DNA of 64,000 nucleotides, taken from contig BQMF02000013.1 of the NCBI GenBank assembly GCA_027922465.2, positions 186,001 to 250,000 on the forward strand, written 5' to 3'. Origin of the DNA: Turritopsis dohrnii (taxonomy: Eukaryota > Cnidaria > Hydrozoa > Anthoathecata > Oceaniidae). The stretch's first letter is position 1. Each line of letters opens with the position of its first letter. The notes under the pieces are model-generated. The model saw nothing but the letters and a program-made list of their open reading frames with translations, had not been told where the DNA came from and searched no databases. Made by a program: the position numbers and the translations under genes. Shown here piece by piece: positions 56,366 through 64,000 of this stretch.

Positions 56366-58120
56366 GGCAAAGCATCCAACTGTCCTGTGGGCTCAAAGAA
56401 CAGATCGAGTCCTTGTAAGCATTCAACTTGAAGATGTGACCGATGAAGAGATCACAGTTGACCAAACGAAACTTACTTTCAGGTTGGATCTATGTGATAT
56501 AATAAAAGCTTTGATTGTTGTTGTGAATGGGTTTCAAGTAAATATTTATGCCATTGGAAATTGAGTTGGTTGGATACGAGTAATGAAAAAAAATACCACA
56601 AAGTTATCTAAGTAAAAAAAAATTTACAAGTAGCTATTTACTCTAGCAGTGTTTTCATAAAGTTTTTTCAGTACTCACAAGTCTTTATTGATTTTCCCAG
56701 TAAGTGGATGTCGATGTTTTTAAATTGATTTGATTGTAAGTGGCAGAAATGTTAGTTGGAGCTTCTGGATTACCTCCTGCAACACCCAATGTATCATCTA
56801 CCCAATTTCCCTCACATGGTACGGGTCGACCCGGCGCTATGTAAATTGAAGTTGTTAATGCTTCTATCAATTTTTAACTATCGTTCAGTTTCATTTCTTT
56901 TGCAAAATCTATCTGTATTTCTGATGTGTTTGTTGTTTTATTTAGTGGGAAATCTCATGGTGAGACTTACGCAGTTGACTTAGAATTCTTTGGCGGTATA
57001 ATTCCTGAGGTATTTTTTATTTGCGATGAGTTGATTTAACGTTCTTCATCATCTTATGTTGACGCCATGTTTGTTCGTTCGTAGGAATCCAAACAAAGAA
57101 AAGGTGGTCGCGAATATTATTTCGATTTGAAAAAGAAGGAAGAAGGACCATATTGGAGTAGATTATTAAAAGATACTCTAAAAGTAAACAAATTATTCTT
57201 TTTGATTATCTCCTGCCCTTCTCTAAAGCTCTGGTCTCTTTCTTTGAAATGTCAACATTGCTTGTCATTTAAAATCTAGTTTTAATAATATAAAACTACT
57301 GTGAAAAGTTGGTTTAGTTTCAGAATCCTGCGGGAATCTGCTTTCCACATTTCTCTTGATAGGATTAACAACGATAGCCATTTACTAAAACTTTTTTTGT
57401 GAAATTGACTGGGTATTGAACAGCGGATCTCCTATTACCCTGATATTGTAGGTTTTTTCGATCATCCATCCGCATGTAAATACAACCCTGAGTTGTTTAG
57501 AAGAAACCTAGGTCTCTCTTCTCTTATGGAGCCACCATCTATTGTGTGAAACGTGAATCTATTGTGTGAAACAACCACCTTTGTTTGTTTGACCAATCAA
57601 AGTTTCGGTTTTCTTGTTAGCATCAAAATATAAAAATCGACTTCGGTCGTTGGAAGGACGAGGATGAGAGTGAAGACGAAGGTGGTTTATATGACGATGC
57701 TAGTTTAGAAGATATGATGCAACAGATGGGCACTGGTGGTGGTAGCGACTCGTTTGATCCCGGAGATGCTCCTGATTCCGAAGACAGTGATGATGAAGGT
57801 ACACTTGCTTCTGTATACTTATGGATCTTTTTTGTGTGATGGATGGTTTTAAGGCATGTGCAAGCTGTAACACAGCTGTTGATATTTTGTTCAAAGTAAC
57901 AATGGAAATGCCGCTTGAAACCTTCAGATGTCGGCAATACTTATCAAGCAAACCGTTCAGCAAATGACTTGCTAGTCAATAGTGTCGCAGCTTCTGTCTG
58001 TCATAATATCTCAGTAATTCTAATTAAGCTGTTTATTTTAGCCATTTCACCTACGCCCTTAGTATGTTATTTTTAGATATACCTGACTTAGAAGACGAAT
58101 CTGGCAAGAAAGTTGAATGA
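56366..58120 (+). CDS. PTGES3: p23 co-chaperone (CS domain), 5' exon missing
   Basis: Exons 56366-56482, 56946-57009, 57085-57183, 57621-57798 and 58077-58120 (stop TGA) join in phase. They encode about 167 residues; human p23 has 160. The CS domain starts with AKHPTVLWAQRTDRV and continues through TKLTFSGKSHG, YYFDLKKKE and WSRLLKD, the p23 signature (human has WPRLTKE). The C-terminal tail is acidic (DEDESEDEGG, MMQQMG, DSEDSDDE, DIPDLEDE) with the usual W-K-D segment (GRWKDED). p23 binds the closed ATP state of HSP90 and slows its ATPase; the vertebrate protein is also called cytosolic prostaglandin E synthase. The first exon, only a few residues in this family, was not identified. Confidence 0.92.
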
Positions 58121-58655
58121 GCTGATCATCATCAATCTGCTCATACTGAATACGACGCGCAGAGATTTACAGAGAATAAACACTAAAAGGATATTTTTGC
58201 AAGTATTGGCGATCGTCATTCCGTTTTATTATCGGGTTCACCAACACGGCTATCTTACAAACTGAAGTTTTCTTTGTACCTTAGGACGTTCAGCTCAGTT
58301 TGAATTTAAAATGTAATCAATAAAAACGGCGATGCATTTTCCTCACTTTTCATCATAATAAACACCGAAGCCATTCGAAAAGTTCCCGATCTTTAAGTCC
58401 ATCATGGAGTCTCTAGGTGAAGCTTTATGATCATGTCTGTTAAAATGAAATTTCGTTTTACAGTCTTGTAGTCACACGGTAACAGATAGCTGAATATTAC
58501 TGACGTTTGTGCTCTTTACAAAGAGAAACGACACCTCAGGGAAAACGTTTTCACGAAATTCTTTTATTAAAGTTAAGCACGTAATAATCCACAAGCTCAG
58601 AAACGAGGCGATGCTTGTAATGACGTAATTTATGAAAAGGTCTATCTTTCCGACT

Positions 58656-58955
58656 AGTAGCCTTGTGGTAGAGTGCTCACTTCCTGTTCGGCAGGTCGCG
58701 GGTTCAATCCCCGACCGAGTCATGCCAGCGACTATAACAGTGTGAATCAATCCTCTCTGCTTAGCACTCAGCAAGAGAGTAGGAATAATGTCTAGGATGG
58801 TTGTCTAGTTGAGCAGTTTCTGTTATTACAGCTTCCGTAGCCCAAATGGGGGCTTTAAATGCTTTAGGACCTCCTTCGTAGGACCCTGTACCTTAAGGAA
58901 CTGAAAAGGCTATCCTGGGTAAACATCCGTAAATAAATCAATAAAATTTCAAATG
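58656..58955 (+). mobile_element. tRNA-derived SINE, plus copy
   Basis: tRNA-like head with GTGGTAGAGTGCTC and B-box GGGTTCAATCCCC (58670-58715), a body shared with the minus copy at 12458-12780, and an AATAAATCAATAAAAT tail. A minus-strand open frame at 58472-58774 is only the antisense of this SINE. Confidence 0.75.
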
Positions 58956-59035
58956 ACACTAATAACTGGCTTAGCACCCTCGTGTGGATCATCTATGTAG
59001 TAAACAAGCTGGCAAGCAATAATTGCATACTCAAG

Positions 59036-62000
59036 CAGGGTGGCCACTCATACTGGAAAAACTGGAAAATACTTGAATATACTGGAGAAAAAATTTGATA
59101 CTTGATTATACTGATAAATTTTAAAAATCAAGCATTCTACCAGTATATACTTGAAAATGATAAAAAAATACTTGGTGATACTGGATTTAGATTTAGTTGT
59201 AAAAGTTTTCCTCTATGTATAGTTATTATACTTTAGAATAGAAAAATGAGTAATAAAAAAGTAAGAGGAAAGAACAAGTTTCAAGACAATTGGTTAACAA
59301 AGGAAGAGTACAAGTGTTGGTTGGAGAAAAAAAGTGAGCATTCAGCCAGATGTAGATTATGTATGAAAGACATTAGTGTAGACAATATGGGTGAATCAGC
59401 CTTAAAAAGTCACATATCTACAGCAAAGCATTTAAAGTTAACTAAAGAAAAAAAAGAAGCCCAAAAAAATCTTTCGCTGCTTCACTTTCTACCAGGGAGC
59501 AAATTTGCTCCTGCACCAGTATCATCATCTACTTCAAAACCACCAAGATTCCAAGATCTTTCCATACCAGTGGCAGTCATTTCGGCAGAGATTCGGTGGG
59601 CACTAAAATCTGTTTTGTCACACTTCTCATTACGCTCGTGCCTTGATCTCAATGAGCTTTTAAAAGTAATGTTTCCAGATTCTGAAATTAGCAAGGATTT
59701 CCAAATGAGCAAAACAAAACTTGGTTATGTTATAACATTTGGTATAGCCCCATATTTCAAAGAACGTTTGGTTAAACGGATGTTAAACTCTCCATTTTTC
59801 TCTGTCATGTTTGATGAATCACTCAATAAAGTATTTCAAGAAGAGCAAATGGATGTTCAAATACGATATTGGGATGACACAACCAATTTAGCACTATCAA
59901 GATACCTCGATTCACAGTTTATGTTCCGTCCAAATGCAACCAATTTAGTTAATGCAATAAGTATAGCTTTGAAAGGCTTAGATGCCAGAAAATTGCTTCA
60001 TTTATCAATGGATGGACCAAACACCAATTGGGCTGTGCTTAGTATGATCCAAACCAGTCGCCAGGAAGAAGAAAAACCTCCATTGCTTAACCTTCAAAGT
60101 TGTGGGCTTCATGTTGTTTCAGGCGCTTTGCAGAGAGGCATCTCTTCTACAGATTGGGATCTTGAAAAGGTTTTTTATTAAAAGAAATTTTACATAATTT
60201 TGGACATAATAGCAAGCCTCACCTATGGGCTTTATCAGCTTTATCTTAACTTTTTTAGGTTCTTCGTGCAATGTCTAAGCTTTTTCAAGATTCACCAGCC
60301 AGAAGAGACCTTTATGTGAAGCTTGGCACTAGCACGATATTTCCTTTATAATTTTGCCCTACTCGCTGGTCTGAAAACGAAGATGTTGCAAGCAGAGCTA
60401 TTGAAACATGGTCTAAAGTCCAATCAGTGATCAAACATTTTCTTGGCCTCAGCCAGAGTGCTCGTCCCAAAAACAACAAGTCTTTTGATGTACTAGTGAA
60501 ACACCATAATGACCCTTTTATGGTTGCCAAATTTCACGTGTTGAAAGAATTGTCCTCTAAATTAAATTCCTTCTTAATATGTTATCAGACGGATGCTCCC
60601 ATGATACCTTTCATGTCAGATGATTTAGAGAACGTCCTAAGAAGTATTATGAAAAAATTTGTGCTTAAGGAAGAGTTGGAAAAAGCAAACACTCCCTTTA
60701 GGCTTATCAAGGTCAATTTAGATTGTACAGAAAAGCTGCTTCCTCCAGAACAAGTAAGTTAGCATCAATTAGAAAGGACCTTTGTTTTTAGAATAACATT
60801 TTCTTTGGACTAGTTTTGTTGTTACTTTTAATTCTATTCATCATCAGAAATGACACCATGGCTATTTCATCATTAAATCTATAGTGTATATACTTGGCAA
60901 AGCCCTGTATGGACTCATGTTTTAATTGTTTTATAAATCATGTTTTTCAGGTTAAGGTTGGATCTGCAGCTAAGTTGGAACTTAAGAGAGTCGAGAAAAC
61001 ATGCGGTTTTTCCAAGGTTTTGAAGTTCAAAAAGGAATATCGAAACCTCCTTAAAGCATTATGCCAAAAGCTTCAAGAAAGAAGCCCTTTAAAGTCTGTA
61101 GTAGTTCGGTGTGCAGCTTGTCTTTCACCATCTAATATGACAGAATCTGAGCTATCAGTAGAATTATTTGAAAAGCTTGCAGATTTTTTGCATGAGCAAA
61201 AACGCATCACTTCACAACAGTGTGATGATTCAAAGTCTCAATATGAACAGTTTTTGGATAAAACTGTCAAAATTCATAATGAGAAGTTCACAAAGTTTAA
61301 CCAAAATGTTGATCGTGTAGATCAGTTTTTGGGCATTTATCTGAACAATGTCAAAGAATTTCGAAGTTTCTGGTTGATTTGCAAGCTCGTTTTTGTATTA
61401 TCTCATGGTCAAAGTCAGGTAGAACGAGGTTTTAACATCAACAAAGATGCCCTTGCTGTTAACATGGAAGAAGATTCTCTCAGGGCTCGTCGTATGATAT
61501 ACGACGAAATGATGTCGTCTGGAGTTTCTGTCTCTGAATTTGTCATTGAAAAGGGATTAATCCAGAGTTGCAAATCTGCTCACTCAAGATACATTGCGAA
61601 TTTGAAAGAGAAGAAAGATGAAGAAACCAACCAAGCAACGTCAAGGAAAAGAAAATTACTAACAGAGGAACTGCTAACAGTTAAACGAAAAAAGATGGAG
61701 CTAGAAACTGTTGCTGCATCACTTCGAGCAGATATCGAAAAATTCTCAATCGAAGCAGGTGAAAAGGAAGATTTGGTTGAGATGAAGTCCCTTTTAATTA
61801 AAGCGAACTCCTTCAGGGAGGCTGCTAAGCAAAAATCAAAGACCATTCAAGAACTTGAACTTGCTTATCGTAAACTTGAAGATGAAATAAAGGCAGTATA
61901 GGCTTTGTTGACACTTTTTGTTTGCTTATAATGCAGTTAGTTTTTCTTCTATTAGAGAGATATGATACAACTGTCTGGCTCACCATCTCGTTTAAATGTT

Positions 62001-62475
62001 TTTCTGCATCTAATTCTCTATAGTGAAACTTTTAGTTGCTTGAGTGAGAATTAGTTTTAAAATTGTTATTCAAAAAGCATTTAGTTCACTTTGTTAGATT
62101 TGTTTAAATTTGTAGATGATACTTTCACCTAGATATTATTTATTCCTTCTTGATAGATGTTATTATTTAGTTCATATATGATGCTGAAAAGGGTGTTTTC
62201 ACATTGTAAAAGATTTGAGGTCCTATTTCTTCTCTTTTTTTTTTAATGCATACTAAAAACTACAACTGCTGCCAGCTGTCAAGACTTAAGATTGAATGAT
62301 TGATCGTATTGTATCGTACATAAAGCTTAATTTTTTCCCTAATAAAAACTGATTATAGATATGCTTGATAGTACTTGGATTTTCGAGTCTGATATACTTG
62401 AAAATTCTAAAAATATACTTGTAAATGTACTTGAATATACTTGATTTTGGATCTCAAAAATGAGTGGCCACCCTG
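59036..62475 (+). mobile_element. hAT-type DNA transposon, complete ends
   Basis: 3440 bp between CAGGGTGGCCACTCAT and ATGAGTGGCCACCCTG, a 16-bp perfect inverted terminus. Flanked by TCAAG on both sides (59031-59035, 62476-62480), so the target duplication is 5 bp. Subterminal ACTTGAATATACT-type motifs are repeated at both ends. The interior is filled by one three-exon transposase gene. hAT elements normally give 8-bp duplications; a shorter one is notable and is repeated by the MITE at 48412-53253 (TCAAA). Confidence 0.9.
59246..61901 (+). pseudogene. hAT-type transposase, one in-frame stop
   Basis: Exons 59246-60169, 60259-60753 and 60951-61901 join in phase 0; about 789 codons. The N-terminus has a BED-like zinc finger (CRLC, then H-x5-H in KSHISTAKHL, residues about 30-60). 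The middle carries VMFDESLN, a probable first catalytic Asp, and a CGLHVVSGALQRG motif. After the splice come FCPTRWSEN, then the C-terminal half with GQSQVERGFNINKD, typical of the hAT C-terminal dimerisation region. The end is a long basic/acidic coiled coil. A single TAA at 60349-60351 lies just before FCPTRW, so the copy as read is inactive unless the stop is a sequence error. Everything else is open. Confidence 0.85.
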
Positions 62476-62480
62476 TCAAG

Positions 62481-63222
62481 GCTCAATTACAATTTTTCTT
62501 TTCTTTGTTAGGATATAATTAGTTTTCGTCTAAATTTATTGGCATGAACTTGTTCCGACTATGATAGGTCGATGTTGGTGGGGCGTTCATTTTCTGTTGA
62601 CTGGTATTTCAAGTACCATATCTGCCAAAGTGATCTGGACTACGACAGTTTATGTTCTCTTAAATGTCTAGTTTCCTACGTATAGCATTATACATTATAT
62701 AGCATTACTATAACATTAGCCTTATGAAACCATTATTTGAAGAGACACAGAGAGTGATAGAACTCGTGCCTGAGTGGACACAATGTCTGAAGAATGTTAT
62801 CCTTTCACATCTCGTGCAGATGTAAGATCCAGACGCCGTATGCCTGATGGTTCTGACATCGTTTTGTTTATCAATTCAATGTCAAAATATTTCACTATTC
62901 CTTTCAAAATATTTGTTTAAAATATTTTCTTTGGACTAACAATACTTCTTTGGACTAGCAATACTCCATTGAAAAATTAAGGTTCTCCCTCTCAGAGTGC
63001 TTCATCTGTTGCATCCTAAGAAGGGTGCTCCTTCAGAGAGCTTCTTTTACGTCTTTTATGGAGAGTTATCTTCTATCGAGTTGTTCACTTCTACAACGGA
63101 GGGTTTTAAAAACAATCTTAGTGACGCAAATTGTTAATTTCGACATAAATGTTGTGTTGTGAAGATTTTTAAATTAACTAAAATCAGAGTGTTGCAGGAA
63201 TTTCTTCTTTTTAAAGTACACG
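62481..63222. other. Intergenic, no gene recognised
   Basis: Sequence between the transposon and the next gene. It probably contains the promoter of the gene at 63286. No specific site is called. Confidence 0.4.
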
Positions 63223-63285
63223 GTGATTATTTACCATACCAGTGAAATACGAAAAGATCCGTATTTTTATATTATATATAAAAAG

Positions 63286-64000
63286 ATGATGTACTCAACG
63301 GGAATGCTGTTTCAAGCAATGCTCTTTGCTGTTGTTCTTTTCAAAATCAATTGTAACAAGGTGATACCTGGTACAGTGACGCCATTTTTAAATCAATCCA
63401 GTGAAGGCGTTTACAGATTTAAGGGCGGGCAGATGGAGGGCGTCGAATTTTATTCGTACTGGTATCAGAATGACGTCACAGAACAGCTAGCAATTGGCAT
63501 TGGAGAGAGAGGCAAAGATTTGCAAGCTCATTTTTGGTTTTTTAAAGATACTGCATATGAAATGAAGCCAAAAAATTCAAAAGATCATAGCAAGGGATAC
63601 GATTGCGTCCAGTTTGTTGGTAAAATACGTGTATTTTTCCTCCCTTTTTTCCCCTCTCTAACGATATCAAACTGATTTCTTTGTTTAAAGCTTTTTAAGT
63701 TCAACAATTTAAGGATTTGTACCCATTGCGAATTGTATAGAATTGTATGTATTTAAATTGTCGCTAGTCTTATCAATCGTAAAGATACATTCTACGAAAA
63801 TAATTTTTTTTCCCAACAAATATTTGGTACATTTTTGGCATTGTTTTCACCACGGTGTTTTGGGATGATGTGAGTTTTGATTATCTATTTCAGATTTCAA
63901 TTACACCATGGAGATAGGTGGTTATACGAAGCGATATTTGAGCTCGATGGGACGGTTCAACATTCACGAAACGAACGAAAACTTCACTGCTGAACTGTTT
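63286..64000 (+). CDS. Unrecognised secreted protein, 5' part
   Basis: Exon 1 is 63286-63619 (donor GTAAAA). Exon 2 starts at 63894 (acceptor TTTCAG) and runs off the window, joined in phase 1. The N-terminus is a signal peptide (MLFQAMLFAVVLF, cleavage perhaps near NCNK). About 147 residues are visible, rich in aromatic residues (VYRFKGGQ, FYSYWYQND, AHFWFFKD), with an N-glycosylation sequon in DFNYTME. No named domain is recognised. The alternation of aromatic and polar residues suggests a beta-rich extracellular fold. An in-frame upstream extension to 63223 is open but would bury the signal peptide, so the ATG at 63286 or 63289 is preferred. Confidence 0.6.

Noticed and set aside
58472..58774. 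Minus-strand 100-residue open frame
   Set aside because: It is the antisense of the SINE at 58656 with no independent support.
1..64000. CRISPR arrays, operons, bacterial-type systems
   Set aside because: No regularly spaced short direct repeats with unique spacers; gene structure is spliced and animal-like.

Overview
The window looks like animal nuclear DNA, AT-rich, with spliced genes (GT-AG introns), no operons and a very heavy load of small DNA transposons. Gene content (RBM45, an AF10/AF17-type PZP protein, aladin, p23) is metazoan. The large set of Academ-, hAT-, Harbinger- and TA-target elements fits a non-bilaterian or marine invertebrate; a cnidarian, perhaps hydrozoan, is my best guess. 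That is inference, not proof.

Layout: 0.5-3.5 kb holds a decayed, multi-copy transposon-type gene (minus strand) cut by two TA-target MITEs. 4.4-6.0 kb holds two interleaved inverted-repeat elements. 8.4-14.3 kb carries one or two unrecognised spliced genes (plus), with a pair of CRE palindromes just upstream. 14.7-17.7 kb is a three-exon gene for a small secreted ten-cysteine protein of the colipase/Dickkopf/prokineticin pattern. 20.9-23.4 kb is RBM45 (minus), head-to-head with the MLLT10/MLLT6 (AF10/AF17) homologue at 24.1-30.3 kb (plus). 30.4-34.5 kb is a 4.06 kb DNA transposon with long terminal inverted repeats and a decayed XPG-nuclease-like gene, probably Academ. 35.5-36.8 kb is a Harbinger-like relic with a MITE inside it. 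37.2-44.2 kb is the 17-exon aladin gene AAAS (minus), its introns loaded with MITEs. 48.4-53.3 kb is a nearly intact Ty3/gypsy retrotransposon with only about 93 bp LTRs, inserted into a small hAT-type MITE. 54.7-55.3 kb is a SINE with two tRNA-like promoters. 56.4-58.1 kb is the p23 co-chaperone gene (plus, first exon not found). 58.7-59.0 kb is a tRNA-derived SINE. 59.0-62.5 kb is a complete hAT-type transposon with 5-bp target duplications. 63.3 kb to the end is the start of an unrecognised secreted-protein gene.

The host genes have no visible functional linkage beyond the divergent RBM45/AF10 pair, which probably shares a promoter. Splice models were built by hand from splice consensus, reading-frame phase and remembered family similarity; they have not been checked against transcripts. 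Several mobile elements have exactly defined ends and target duplications, which allow relative dating: the Ty3 element is younger than the hAT MITE, and the two TA MITEs are younger than the gene they interrupt.
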